Below, in pieces: positions 19,561-28,469 of a stretch of DNA of 64,000 nucleotides (position 1 is its first letter; each line of letters starts with the position of its first letter). The translations under genes were made by a program, and so were the position numbers. The notes below the pieces were generated by a model. That model searched no databases, was not told where the DNA came from, and was given only the letters and a program-made list of their open reading frames with translations. This DNA comes from Paraburkholderia aspalathi (lineage in GTDB: Bacteria; Pseudomonadota; Gammaproteobacteria; Burkholderiales; Burkholderiaceae): the NCBI RefSeq assembly GCF_900116445.1, contig NZ_FPBH01000011.1, positions 62,001 to 126,000 on the forward strand, given 5' to 3'.

Positions 19561-20115
19561 CTACTCGGCGAACGGCAGGCTCTCCTGCCTCACTGCGCGC
19601 ATGTCGAACACGTTCAGTGTCATCGCCACCAGGGCGTAGTAGCCGAGCAAGCCCACCAGGTTGATCACCACCTCGTGGCCGAAGCGCTCGACCGCCTTTC
19701 TATAGGTGACATCCGACACCCTTTTGGTGTCGTACAGTTCGCTCGCGAAGTCATGGATCAAGGCGTCGTCAGCATCCGCGAAAGACGGCCGATGACCCTG
19801 CCGGATCGCCTCGGCATCCGCTTCGGCCACCCCGGCATCGAGGGCGATCGGATAGTGGATATACCACTCGGCCTGCGCCTGCCAGCGCGCTGCGGTCACC
19901 AGAATCGCCAGCTCCGACAGGCGCAGCGGCAAGCCGGTGCGATAGCGACAGAACGCGCCGAGTCGCTGCGCCTGCTGCGCCAGCTCCGGACTATGAATCC
20001 AGCCCAGAAACGGCCCGTTCAGATTGCCGCGTGGACCGGACAGAATCTCGTCGAGTACGGCCTTTTGTTCGGCTGTGGCATCGGATAGTTCGAAGTGAGG
20101 CAAACGGTCGGTCAT
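19561..20115 (-). CDS. Carboxymuconolactone decarboxylase/AhpD-like protein
   Basis: 184 residues, all helical, in the CMD/AhpD-like family (LRLSELAILVTAARWQAQAEWYIH ... GLLGYYALVAMTLNVFDM). The CxxC of true AhpD is absent, so peroxidase-partner activity is unlikely; it resembles the decarboxylase-type branch of unknown substrate. It is the third gene of the operon that starts with the deleted C45 acyltransferase and the class III aminotransferase, 28 bp downstream of the latter. Confidence 0.8.
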   Translation of the reverse strand: MTDRLPHFELSDATAEQKAVLDEILSGPRGNLNGPFLGWIHSPELAQQAQRLGAFCRYRTGLPLRLSELAILVTAARWQAQAEWYIHYPIALDAGVAEADAEAIRQGHRPSFADADDALIHDFASELYDTKRVSDVTYRKAVERFGHEVVINLVGLLGYYALVAMTLNVFDMRAVRQESLPFAE

Positions 20116-20143
20116 CGTAAAACTCGCAGAGATGGAAAGGGTG

Positions 20144-21472
20144 TCAGATGGCAGTCAACGCGCCTTCGACCGCATCGGTCAAGCGGCCGACGATCTCGTC
20201 GATGTCGCGCGCGGTGCAGATAAACGGCGGCGCCAGCAGCACATGATCGCCGATCTTGCCGTCGACCGTGCCGCCCATCGGATACACCATCAAGCCGCGG
20301 GCGAACGCTTCGCGCCGGATCGCAGCATGCAGTTTCAGCTTTGCGTCGAACGGCGTTTTAGTGGCGCGGTCCTGCACGAGTTCGACGCCGACAAAGAGCC
20401 CTCGTCCGCGCACGTCGCCGATATGCGGATGCTGCGCATAGTGTTCACGCAGCCGGCCACGCAACTGTTCGCCGCGCGCCTGCACGTTCGCCAGCAGCTT
20501 GTCATCGGCAATCACGCGCTGCACTTCGAGCGCCGCTGCGCAGGCCGTGGCGTGGCCGATATAGGTATGCCCATGCTGAAAGAACCCCGAGCCGCCGACG
20601 ATCGCCTGGTAGATCCGGTCGCTGACCAGCGTCGCGCCGATCGGCTGATAGCCGGCACCGAGCCCCTTGGCAATCGTGAGGATGTCCGGCGCGATCCCGT
20701 CTTCTTCACAGGCATACAGGTAGCCTGTGCGGCCCATGCCCGACATGATCTCGTCGAGAATCAGCAGCACGCCGTAGCGATCGCACACCGCGCGGATCTT
20801 GCGGAAGTATTCGCGCACCGGCGGCACGGCGCCGGCCGTTGCGCCCACCACCGTTTCCGCAACGAATGCGGCCACCGTGTCAGCGCCGAGTTCGAGAATC
20901 TTCTGTTCGAGTTCATCCGCGAGACGCTGTGCGAACTGCTCTTCGGTTTCGTCGATGCGCTGCTCGCGATACGCGTAGCACGGACTCACGTGATGCGCTT
21001 CGATCAGGATCGGCAGAAACGGCTCGCGCCGCCATGCATTGCCGCCAATCGCCAGCGCCCCCAGCGTATTGCCGTGATAGCTCTGACGACGCGCGACGAA
21101 ATGACGGCGCTGCAACTCGCCCTTCTCCACAAAATACTGCCGCGCCAGTTTCAGCGCCGCCTCGATCGCTTCCGAGCCGCCCGACACGAAGTACACATGT
21201 TCGAGCCCTTGCGGTGCGCTCGCCACCAGGCGGTCGGCGAGTTCCTCGGCGACCTGGGTGGTGAAGAACGATGTGTGCGCATACGGCAATTGCTGCGATT
21301 GCCGCTTGATCGCGTCGATCACACGCTGGTTGCTGTGGCCGAGGCATGAGACGGCTGCGCCGCCCGAGGCATCGATATAGCGTCTGCCGGTGGAATCGAT
21401 GATCTCGATGCCGTCGCCGGCGATAGCCACCGGCAGTGACTGCTTCGGCGAACGATGGAATACGGTGGACAT
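20144..21472 (-). CDS. Class III pyridoxal-phosphate aminotransferase
   Basis: 442 residues. Cofactor-binding landmarks: SGGSEAIEAALKLARQY, the LLILDEIMSGMGRTG segment with the PLP Asp, and the Schiff-base Lys in TIAKGLGAGYQP. The family transfers omega-amino groups (diamines, beta-alanine, GABA-type or amino-sugar amines) to pyruvate or 2-oxoglutarate; the exact amine donor is not visible. GGAAAACC precedes ATG 21472. It lies 33 bp after the deleted C45 acyltransferase and is likely controlled by the RpiR regulator further upstream. Confidence 0.88.
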   Translation of the reverse strand: MSTVFHRSPKQSLPVAIAGDGIEIIDSTGRRYIDASGGAAVSCLGHSNQRVIDAIKRQSQQLPYAHTSFFTTQVAEELADRLVASAPQGLEHVYFVSGGSEAIEAALKLARQYFVEKGELQRRHFVARRQSYHGNTLGALAIGGNAWRREPFLPILIEAHHVSPCYAYREQRIDETEEQFAQRLADELEQKILELGADTVAAFVAETVVGATAGAVPPVREYFRKIRAVCDRYGVLLILDEIMSGMGRTGYLYACEEDGIAPDILTIAKGLGAGYQPIGATLVSDRIYQAIVGGSGFFQHGHTYIGHATACAAALEVQRVIADDKLLANVQARGEQLRGRLREHYAQHPHIGDVRGRGLFVGVELVQDRATKTPFDAKLKLHAAIRREAFARGLMVYPMGGTVDGKIGDHVLLAPPFICTARDIDEIVGRLTDAVEGALTAI

Positions 21473-21505
21473 GGTTTTCCTTTCCCTTCTACTGCCGACG
21501 GTTGA

Positions 21506-21994
21506 TCAGACGCGGGGCGGCACGCATGGGATGACGGTGTCGAACGCGCATTGCCCTTGCCGATAGACTTTCATCGAGACATCGGCGCTGCCGATTTCGA
21601 AGAGCGCCGTGGCGAGCGTGTTTTCGTCGTCGGGATCGAGCGGGTCGTCGCGGTAGATCGGCAGGCCTGCAGGCGCGCGATCCTGCAACACATCGAGCAA
21701 GGCGGCGGGGGTAATTGGACTGGCGAGCCTGGGCAGCAAATGTTCGACGCGCGTCTGCCTGTCATGCGAAGAATCGGTGACGATTTGCGCCTCGGCTTCG
21801 CAGCCTGGATGGATCAGATGGTTCGCATGGCTGGATATAGCGTGCCAGCGTCGAACCGCCTGCCACGCGCTGCTTTGCTCCATGTATTCGGTGAACACCG
21901 GTCTGGCGATTTCACCCAGCCGGTAGCCGATGTCATACGGCTCACCACTTACCTGAAAGAGACTCAAATCCTGCTTCGACGCCACGGCCCGCAC
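21506..21994 (-). pseudogene. C45 acyltransferase (6-APA acyltransferase-like), internally deleted
   Basis: 162 residues from a GTG at 21994 (frame open to 22090). The N-terminal part LFQVSGEPYDIGYRLGEIARPVF and the C-terminal part SHANHLIHPGCEAEAQIVTD ... PDDENTLATALFEIGS are both typical of the isopenicillin-N/6-APA acyltransferase (peptidase C45) family, which normally runs about 340-370 residues. The central segment carrying the autocatalytic Cys nucleophile is missing, with the frame kept (junction near AVRRWHAISSHANHL). The product is therefore expected to be inactive. It leads the aminotransferase operon. Family length and the missing Cys are knowledge; the deletion is inferred without alignment. 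Confidence 0.7.
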
Positions 21995-22028
21995 CCATTC
22001 AACAATCGGTATGCATTTATACTGCCAA

Positions 22029-22044
22029 ACAACATTTGTTGTCA
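22029..22044. promoter_or_regulatory. Candidate RpiR operator upstream of the aminotransferase operon
   Basis: Inverted repeat ACAACA-TT-TGTTGT (22029-22042). On the minus strand, TGACAACAAATGTT is identical to a 14-mer at 23003-23016 in the promoter of the RpiR gene. Shared occurrence at both promoters suggests one regulator binds both. Confidence 0.55.
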
Positions 22045-22117
22045 AACGATGCGATGATGAAGCAAACGGAGTGTCTGCGCTCCGTGACATGCTGCTGCGT
22101 GGTTCAAGGAAAAAACT

Positions 22118-22972
22118 TCAGGGTACGTACGCGCCCTTTTCGTGCAGCGACTGCTCGGCGATGCCGAGTTGCTCGACGGCCCCCGCTCCTTCCAGCGCGA
22201 GCAGATGCGCGACCAGCGATTCGGCAATCGCCGTGGCCGCCACCAGCGAGGGGAAGAACGACGGGCTTTCGTGCGAAAAAATCAGCACCTTGTCGGCGTT
22301 CAGCGCGATCGGCGAAACCGCGCTATCCGTGATCGCAATCAGCTTGCTGCCTTTTTCCAGCGCGGCTTCGGCCACGCGCGCCGCTTCAACTGAATAGGGC
22401 GCGAAACTGATGACGATGGTGGCGCTGTCGCGCGCGACCGTGCGCAACTGCATCTCGAGCGTGCCGGCTTCACCGTTGAGCAGCGACACCGACGAGCGAA
22501 ACAGCCGGTAGCCGTAGACCAGCCCGAACGCCACCGCATAACAGGAGCGAAAGCCTGCTACATGCACATGCGGCGCGCGCCGCAACAAACGCGCGGCTTC
22601 CACGATCACGCGGCCGTTATGCGCGGCGGTGACCTCGAGGTTGTGTTGTTGCGCGACCAGCAGGTCGCTGGCCAGCGCATCTTTCGATTTGACGAGAGAA
22701 CGGGCCCGGCTCGTGAGCGGCTCGGGCCGCGTGCGCACGCGCGCGACGAACAGGTTGCGCAACTCGTTCCAGCCGGGAAAACCCAGTTGCTGCGACAGAC
22801 GTACGAGCGAGGCCGGTTGCACCTGCGCCCGCTCCGCCACTTTGCGCATGGACGAGACCGCGACTTCGTCGGGATGATCGAGCAGGAACCCTGCCCCCAT
22901 CTGAAACTGCGGACTCAGTTCAGAGAAGCGCGCCCGGATCAGGGCGGCGAGCTGGTCAAAACTGTCTGGCAT
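22118..22972 (-). CDS. RpiR/MurR-family transcriptional regulator
   Basis: 284 residues: N-terminal HTH_6 domain (residues about 1-80; SSMRKVAERAQVQPASLVRLSQQLGFPGWNELRN) and a C-terminal SIS domain (about 120-270; VHVAGFRSCYAVAFGLVYGYRLF, and IVISFAPYSVEAARVAEAALEKGSKLIAITD) that typically binds a phosphosugar. ATG 22972 is favoured over the upstream 23011. It precedes the acyltransferase/aminotransferase operon on the same strand, 123 bp away, and shares an operator motif with it, consistent with autoregulation and control of that operon. Confidence 0.87.
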   Translation of the reverse strand: MPDSFDQLAALIRARFSELSPQFQMGAGFLLDHPDEVAVSSMRKVAERAQVQPASLVRLSQQLGFPGWNELRNLFVARVRTRPEPLTSRARSLVKSKDALASDLLVAQQHNLEVTAAHNGRVIVEAARLLRRAPHVHVAGFRSCYAVAFGLVYGYRLFRSSVSLLNGEAGTLEMQLRTVARDSATIVISFAPYSVEAARVAEAALEKGSKLIAITDSAVSPIALNADKVLIFSHESPSFFPSLVAATAIAESLVAHLLALEGAGAVEQLGIAEQSLHEKGAYVP

Positions 22973-23002
22973 GCGATATACCGGGCGAACGGTCGATAAG
23001 GA

Positions 23003-23018
23003 TGACAACAAATGTTAC
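23003..23018. promoter_or_regulatory. Candidate RpiR operator upstream of its own gene
   Basis: TGACAACAAATGTT at 23003-23016 is an exact copy of the minus-strand 14-mer at 22031-22044. The inverted repeat is ACAACA-AA-TGTTAC, less perfect than the first site. It lies about 30 bp upstream of ATG 22972. Confidence 0.5.
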
Positions 23019-23120
23019 CACCCGGTGTATCGCACCCAACAGAACTTCCAGTTTGAGCCGTACGCGAAATACGCGAATTCGCACTCGGGCCTTCTTTGCA
23101 ACCGGAGACTTGGCGCCAAT

Positions 23121-24482
23121 TCACGCCCCACCCTTATACGTCGCAACAAAGCTCGCAAGGTCGCCCCAGTTCGGCGAAGACAGCAACTCCGGATGGTCCT
23201 GCTGGACCTTAAGCGCGACGCTACGAAAGGCTTGCGCGCATGCCGAGAAGCCATTCGGTGGCGCAACGGGAGCCGGTGCAAGTAACTTGCTCGCTATGGG
23301 GACATTTAGCTTCGGTGCAGAGCCCGGCGTTCTGGTTTCAGAAAGAGCGGAGCTGAGCTTCGAAAGCTGAGTGCGTGCGCTGACCGGGGCAGAGTACGTA
23401 CCACCAGCGTTGAATTTATCCGCGAGAAGCTGAAGTATCGACGTATGGTCCAGGTCGCCGGAGAAGACGCCCCCCGGCGCGACATAGGGTGAGACCAGGA
23501 ACGCGGGTACACGCAGCCCAGTAGTTTGAAACTGATAACCGGCGACGTCGGTCGAAATCTCAAGCGGGCTTACATGGTCGAAGAACCCCCCGTGCTCGTC
23601 ATACGTGACAATCATCAGCGTCTCATCCCATCGCTTGGACGCAGAAATCGTTTGATAAATGTCCGCAAGGAACGCTTGCCCTGGGGCGACGCCAGTAGGC
23701 GAATGGTCGTCATTCGGTACCCTGTGCGGCCCGTCCGTGTATTCCGGCTCGATGAAAATGACTTGAGGCAAATTGCTACTGTTCGTCCAGTCTTCCTTGA
23801 AACGCGAATAACGCCTGAACCTCCCTCCATTGCCATCTAGCGGCAAGGCAAGCGAAGTGACTATCTCAGGCAACCACTTGGGCATCAAGCTGAAGAACGG
23901 GAAGAAGCCTCCCGACTGGTAGACACACCAACTTGCGCCGTGTGCGGTCAGCCAGTCGTAAACCAGGGATTGCTCGGGAAGAAAACCAGAAACGTTGTCG
24001 CTAATCGCACTCTCTCCCGCCATTGCCATCAAGCGATTTGCCTGGGTTCCGGTCGGAAGTGGCGCGAACCAGCTATCGCAGATCGTGAAATTCTTTGCGA
24101 AAAAATCATAAACAGGCAGCGCACCCGCCGTGTAGTAGCCCATCACCATCGACAGGTCGGCTGGCGGAGGGTTTCTTGTCGCATAGCTCGCGACGAATCC
24201 ACCCAGTTCGGGACAGCCCCCATTCGCGCACGGCGTTTTTATTTGCGTCGAAATCGGCGTGCGGTCATGCGGTGGGTCGGGGATAAGTTGGGTCGACGGC
24301 GAAAGCGCATGTATGGGATACGTTTTTCCGCCGTAGAGGTTCGTGAAATTCTCTTGCCAGGTGGGGTCGGCCGAGAGGCCGTTGACATCCTTCCCGTCGA
24401 GGCTCAGGTAGCCAAGAACGTGGTCGAAAGACCTATTCTCCATCATGACTATGATGATGGTCTTAATGTTGTCAACGGGCAT
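23121..24482 (-). CDS. Phospholipase C/acid phosphatase-like phosphoesterase
   Basis: 453 residues of the phosphoesterase family (alkaline phosphatase superfamily). Metal and nucleophile motifs: MMENRSFDHVLGY near the N terminus, APLPTGTQANR, FIEPEYTDG, PNDDHSP and TYDEHGGFFDHVSP. The family hydrolyses phosphatidylcholine or phosphomonoesters, usually after export. Here there is no signal peptide: the protein begins MPVDNIKTIIIVMMENRS, and GGAGAGAGC upstream supports ATG 24482, so it either acts in the cytosol or uses another route. Its less GC-rich composition differs from neighbours on the left. Monocistronic. Confidence 0.85.
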   Translation of the reverse strand: MPVDNIKTIIIVMMENRSFDHVLGYLSLDGKDVNGLSADPTWQENFTNLYGGKTYPIHALSPSTQLIPDPPHDRTPISTQIKTPCANGGCPELGGFVASYATRNPPPADLSMVMGYYTAGALPVYDFFAKNFTICDSWFAPLPTGTQANRLMAMAGESAISDNVSGFLPEQSLVYDWLTAHGASWCVYQSGGFFPFFSLMPKWLPEIVTSLALPLDGNGGRFRRYSRFKEDWTNSSNLPQVIFIEPEYTDGPHRVPNDDHSPTGVAPGQAFLADIYQTISASKRWDETLMIVTYDEHGGFFDHVSPLEISTDVAGYQFQTTGLRVPAFLVSPYVAPGGVFSGDLDHTSILQLLADKFNAGGTYSAPVSARTQLSKLSSALSETRTPGSAPKLNVPIASKLLAPAPVAPPNGFSACAQAFRSVALKVQQDHPELLSSPNWGDLASFVATYKGGA

Positions 24483-24940
24483 GCTCTCTCCGATATAAGG
24501 GCATCAGGGCGACGAAGTCACCTACAAACGTCCCAACCCGAAGGAATCACCAGGCGCGCGGCACGGGAGGTCTCGTGACACGAACCTGTTTCCTGCTCAG
24601 GTCCTGCAGCGCTTGCCGGAACCGGATAGGTCAAACGTTCGCCACAGGCGGTTCACACCTCCGACGAGGCTCGATGCCAAAAGGCTCGCTTCCGCGCCAG
24701 ACGTTAAGGCTAGTTCACGTTACATGACTGTTCAAGTTCAGTTGCGCGGTAGCGTTACCCCGTTCACTTGCCACGCGGCTCAGCTGCAGGTTGTGAAGGC
24801 GTATCGCCCACGCGCTACGCCTTCAGCAGTAACCGCACGTTACGAATCTCGCACCGCCGTTTCACATGTGTCCGACATCGCTCCTTACACTCCGAGCCGT
24901 AGTCACTGACATTGCACTCAATGTGTGAGGAGTAGCGAAG
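24483..24940. other. Intergenic region upstream of small secreted protein
   Basis: About 460 bp. A 98-codon frame (24613-24909) has no ribosome site and no recognisable sequence. Just before the next gene there is a short inverted repeat ACATTG-CACT-CAATGT (24909-24924), then AGGAG at 24928-24932. Otherwise nothing stands out. Confidence 0.5.
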
Positions 24941-25252
24941 ATGAACAAGAAAATTCTCGGCGCAGCGCTCGGTCTGGCGGTACTCGCAGCATCAACGGCA
25001 GCATCGGCACACGTCGACGTCGCCATTGGATTGGGCATTCCCGGGGCTGTGTATGCGCCTGCAGAACCGGTGTACGCACCGCCACCTCCCGTCGTGTACG
25101 CTCCCGCACCGGTCGCCGTCGCGTACGGCGGTGACGGCGACTGGCGAGCCCGCGAATGGCGCGAGCATCGCGAGTGGCGTGAACGTGAATGGCGCCGCCA
25201 GGAATGGCGTGAGCACGAGTGGCGCGAGCGTCACGATTGGCGCGGGTATTGA
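24941..25252 (+). CDS. Small secreted protein with Trp-Arg-Glu repeats
   Basis: 103 residues. Signal peptide MNKKILGAALGLAVLAASTAASA, cleavage likely before HVDV (about residue 23). A Pro/Tyr/Val-rich segment with YAPAEPVYAPPPP follows. The last 37 residues are a tandem array of W-R-E-[HRW] units, highly charged and rich in Trp. ATG has AGGAG 8 bp upstream. Function is unknown; similar exported proteins of this make-up are common in Burkholderiales. Followed 53 bp later by another small exported protein. Confidence 0.75.
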   Translation: MNKKILGAALGLAVLAASTAASAHVDVAIGLGIPGAVYAPAEPVYAPPPPVVYAPAPVAVAYGGDGDWRAREWREHREWREREWRRQEWREHEWRERHDWRGY

Positions 25253-25305
25253 AACGACACCGGACGGCGCCACGTCCGAAAAATTCAACCTCTGAGTATT
25301 TTCAA

Positions 25306-25554
25306 ATGAACGCAAGCTTGATAAGAACCGCCCTGATTGCAACGGCGCTGGCCTTCGCAACAGCCGGCACGGCAAATGCCGCGGGCTGCCTCAAGGGCGC
25401 AGCAGTAGGCGGGGTCGCTGGGCATTATGCGGGGCACCACGCAGTCATCGGTGCGGTCGGAGGTTGCATGGTCGGTAGGCACCTTGCAAAGCAGCACGCT
25501 CAAGAACAGGCTCAACAGCAAGCCGCCCAGCGTCAAGCAGCACAGGCGCAATAA
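25306..25554 (+). CDS. Glycine-zipper-like small exported protein
   Basis: 82 residues: signal peptide (MNASLIRTALIATALAFATAGTANA), then KGAAVGGVAGHYAGHHAVIGAVGGCMVG, a glycine-zipper-like pattern seen in small outer-membrane or periplasmic proteins, then a Gln/Ala-rich tail. The start is at ATG 25306 although the frame extends earlier. Possibly co-transcribed with the preceding small exported protein. Function unknown. Confidence 0.7.
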   Translation: MNASLIRTALIATALAFATAGTANAAGCLKGAAVGGVAGHYAGHHAVIGAVGGCMVGRHLAKQHAQEQAQQQAAQRQAAQAQ

Positions 25555-25572
25555 AGCGTCGTCGGCGTGGTG

Positions 25573-25610
25573 TACCCGGTGGAACCAGAGAATTGCTGGT
25601 CCACCGGGTA
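25573..25610. terminator. Long hairpin after the small-protein genes
   Basis: Stem TACCCGGTGG(A)ACCAG / CTGGT-CCACCGGGTA: 15 paired bases with one bulge and a 7-nt loop, 19 bp past the stop at 25554. No T-run follows, so it may act with Rho or as an mRNA end. Confidence 0.45.
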
Positions 25611-25750
25611 TCTGACCACTACGTTCAGGTCGTTAGCTCGGCGCCGGACTCGACTGTGGCCAACGGAGCGAGCACGGCCACCGCACCAGCCCGAATTGCT
25701 TCCAAAGTCGCTTCAATGCCGGTTGTAGCCTTAGTAGCCGGTAGTCAGAC

Positions 25751-26731
25751 TCACAACGCCCGTGCCGACAGACGGTACGTAATGGTCCGCGGCATTCCTG
25801 CTTTGAAGACCATTCCGGAGCGGTCGGCGAGCGGATGATTGGCAGGCGGAATCGCCACCCGGCCGAGGTCAAAGAAACTGTTGGCCGGCTCCACCCCTAC
25901 AGCGAAGTGCCGCCCTGACCAGGGTTCGTGCGTACGCCCGCCGTTGCTAATCCAAAGCAATGCATCGGGAAGCTCTTCTGCATTCCAGTCGAGAAACACA
26001 TCGGCGTGTTGCTCCGGGTACCGCAACACAAACGGTGGCTTACATTCCGAGATTTGCAATAACTCTTCGGTGGTTTCGGACAACGGCAGGCGGGTCGCAT
26101 CCATAAACCCTCGTGTGGTCGGAATTTTCTTCAGGGTCGAGATGGTGCGGTTCGGGAGAATTCGCGAGACGCCGGGCTCCGGTTGAACGGGGTAGCTGTA
26201 AATAGCCTGATGCGCGCAAGCGAGGATTTCAACGCCTCCTACTGGAACAGCAAAAGTTGGATGAAGAGCGAACGGCAAATTCACGTCACGACGGGCATGG
26301 ACGGTAAGTGAAACGAGCAGCGCTGGCGCGTCAGGCTCAACTTCAATCGTGCGCTCAAGCCTCTCGATCTCGCTCTCAAAGGGGTAGGCGATTTGAAGCG
26401 CAAGCATGCGGTCGCCTTGCCCCATCAGTTGCCACATGTGATTCGCGCCATACCCGTGAACCCAGTCATCATCGGCGTCACGAGTCCGAAAATCAGGCGG
26501 CAGACCCGCTGGCGCAGCGACCATCCCGAACGGAACACAAGGCCATTCCCCGCGCAACGCGCGCATAAGACCAGGTCGGCGCAGATCATCCCCCCATGGA
26601 GCAACGTGCAGCGGCGAGACAGAACGTCCGGCTCCAATGTCAAATCGCACCGGCGCAAGCATTCCACCAAGCGCTTGAACCTCCGCCTCGCCGTGTGCCC
26701 ATTTCAACGTCCAACGCTTGATTGATTCCAT
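25751..26731 (-). CDS. Aldose 1-epimerase superfamily protein
   Basis: 326 residues of the galactose mutarotase-like fold (LPFALHPTFAVPVGG, GHYG-type HGYGANHMWQL, and VGVEPANSFFDLGR). Mutarotases interconvert alpha and beta anomers of a sugar after uptake. It is the last gene of the carbohydrate transport and catabolism cluster, 100 bp after the kinase gene. Typical catalytic residues (His in HPTF, Glu in GVEP) are present, so it looks active; sugar identity is not visible. Confidence 0.8.
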   Translation of the reverse strand: MESIKRWTLKWAHGEAEVQALGGMLAPVRFDIGAGRSVSPLHVAPWGDDLRRPGLMRALRGEWPCVPFGMVAAPAGLPPDFRTRDADDDWVHGYGANHMWQLMGQGDRMLALQIAYPFESEIERLERTIEVEPDAPALLVSLTVHARRDVNLPFALHPTFAVPVGGVEILACAHQAIYSYPVQPEPGVSRILPNRTISTLKKIPTTRGFMDATRLPLSETTEELLQISECKPPFVLRYPEQHADVFLDWNAEELPDALLWISNGGRTHEPWSGRHFAVGVEPANSFFDLGRVAIPPANHPLADRSGMVFKAGMPRTITYRLSARAL

Positions 26732-26831
26732 CGTGAAGTTTTATCCATGTTCAACCGGAAACCCATTGATACTCGAGGAGACCAACGCATAATGCATCGC
26801 CTCGTGGAGTGCCAGAATCCCCCAATGTGCC

Positions 26832-27458
26832 TTACGATGGCCAATGGAATTGAACATCGGCACGCTCTCTAGTTAAATCAATCGAGGTCGCGTTCACTTC
26901 GTCAGTTTTCTGAACCCACTGTTCTGCTGCAGCCTGGTCCCGGCCGAAACCAATATGCCGGCTAACAAGACGCTGCCGTCGCAGATCCGAGTCGACGTTG
27001 ACATACCAAACTTCGTCGAGCAACGGTCGGGCAGCTTTCCAATGGCCATGCTCTAGAAGGAGGTAATTCCCTTCAGTAATTACAAGCGGTATATCAGGCG
27101 CCACAGGGATTGCGCCCGCGATGGGTTCTTCAATTTCCCGGCGAAATGTGGGAGCGTAGATTGTTTCGTCGTGACGCTGCTCACGCAGGCGCCTCAGAAG
27201 TGCAACATACCCCGCACTGTCGAACGTATCTTCCGCACCTTTGCGGGATGCGCGACCGAGCCGTGCAAGTTCGACATTCGCAAGATGAAACCCGTCCATC
27301 GGCACAACCGCCGCCTTTCCGGGAAAAGCATCAAGGATTGCTTGCGCCAGTGTCGATTTGCCTGCACCGGGCGCACCAACCAAACCAAGGATTTGGCGCC
27401 GCCCGTCAGAAATTAACTGGTGGAGGCGCCCCAGGTAGCGGTCTTCAATCGTCGACAT
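26832..27458 (-). CDS. P-loop sugar kinase (FrcK-like)
   Basis: 208 residues. Walker A GLVGAPGAGKSTLAQ near residue 29, VPMDGFHLANVELARLGRASRKGAEDTFD and VITEGNYLLLE match the FrcK/uridine-kinase-like family associated with sugar ABC transporters (as with frcBCAK in Sinorhizobium). The start ATG 27458 fits the family; the frame extends 29 codons upstream. It lies between the epimerase and mutarotase genes of the cluster and presumably phosphorylates the imported sugar or its epimer. Confidence 0.8.
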   Translation of the reverse strand: MSTIEDRYLGRLHQLISDGRRQILGLVGAPGAGKSTLAQAILDAFPGKAAVVPMDGFHLANVELARLGRASRKGAEDTFDSAGYVALLRRLREQRHDETIYAPTFRREIEEPIAGAIPVAPDIPLVITEGNYLLLEHGHWKAARPLLDEVWYVNVDSDLRRQRLVSRHIGFGRDQAAAEQWVQKTDEVNATSIDLTRERADVQFHWPS

Positions 27459-27593
27459 AATCCGAGGTATTCCAAAAAATGGCGGTCGGCGAGCACTATT
27501 CTTATCCTCACCGAGGCCCGATTGTCGAACCGCTCGCGTCAACATTTCTCAACGCTTTGTGGTGTCGCGACACTTACTTCACCCGGTGGGCGT

Positions 27594-28469
27594 CTAGTGA
27601 TGCGATTTTGCTCGCGCGGCGGCGTTGATGCCACCCGCCATAAACTCCCGCGCATGTTTCGCCAGGTCCATACTGTCATCCCACAAGTTACGCCAGATTG
27701 CCAACGCATTGGACAACTGCTCGTTGACGACCGTCGACGAAAAGCTCTCAAAAGTCACGACTCCCTTGTAGTCAATCATGGCGAGTGCATGGAAGAACTG
27801 AGAGAAGTCGATAGTCCCCGACCCGAGGTACCCGCGATTGCTTTCCCCAATATGAACATAGCCAAGACGCTTGCCACATTGCAGAACCGGCTGCATGAAA
27901 TCGGACTCCTCAATGTTCATGTGATACGTATCGAGATGAACGACAACATTCGGCGCATCGACTTCGTCAATCATGGCAAGCGCCTGCGATGCAGTGTTCA
28001 GTAAATTGCTCTCGTAGCGATTCACCACTTCAAGCCCAAGCGTCACGTTCTTCTTCAACGCGAAATCAGCAATGCGCTTGAGCGAATCAATCGCGTTGCG
28101 GCGGCCTTGTTTGGTAACCGGCGCGTTGTATTTTCCCATCGCGCCGTAAAGAATTCCTCCGAAGTAGCCTCCACCCAGCTCTGCCGTGACACTTATGCCC
28201 TCCTCCAGCATCGAAACTCCGCGTGCGACCGTAGCAGAATCCTCGCTGGACACGTCCGCATCAAAGGTGAGACCGCGCGAGCAACCGATATCCAGCTCAT
28301 GCTCTTGCAGCAAATCGCGCGTGAGCGCCAGGTCCATGACCTTCGGACCATGCAAGGACAGTTCAGCCAGGTCGAACCCGGCGGCTTTGGTCTGGCTCAA
28401 AACCTTGCGAGTCGATTCGGGGGTGAGGTCGCCAGCCCATACCAGTGCGTGTACGCCAAGCTTATTCAT
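27594..28469 (-). CDS. Ketose 3-epimerase-like TIM-barrel (tagatose/allulose type)
   Basis: 291 residues, sugar phosphate isomerase/epimerase family. The four metal ligands of D-tagatose 3-epimerase-like enzymes can be seen: Glu in GLEVVNRYESNLLNT, Asp in HLDTYHMNIEE, His in GYVHIGESNRG and Glu in TFESFSS. These enzymes epimerise free ketohexoses or ketopentoses at C3. Its start overlaps the permease stop by 4 bp, so transport and epimerisation are translationally linked. Confidence 0.85.
   Translation of the reverse strand: MNKLGVHALVWAGDLTPESTRKVLSQTKAAGFDLAELSLHGPKVMDLALTRDLLQEHELDIGCSRGLTFDADVSSEDSATVARGVSMLEEGISVTAELGGGYFGGILYGAMGKYNAPVTKQGRRNAIDSLKRIADFALKKNVTLGLEVVNRYESNLLNTASQALAMIDEVDAPNVVVHLDTYHMNIEESDFMQPVLQCGKRLGYVHIGESNRGYLGSGTIDFSQFFHALAMIDYKGVVTFESFSSTVVNEQLSNALAIWRNLWDDSMDLAKHAREFMAGGINAAARAKSHH

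Noticed and set aside
24613..24909. 98-codon plus-strand frame in a gap
   Set aside because: No ribosome site, no signal sequence or domain, and low-quality composition.
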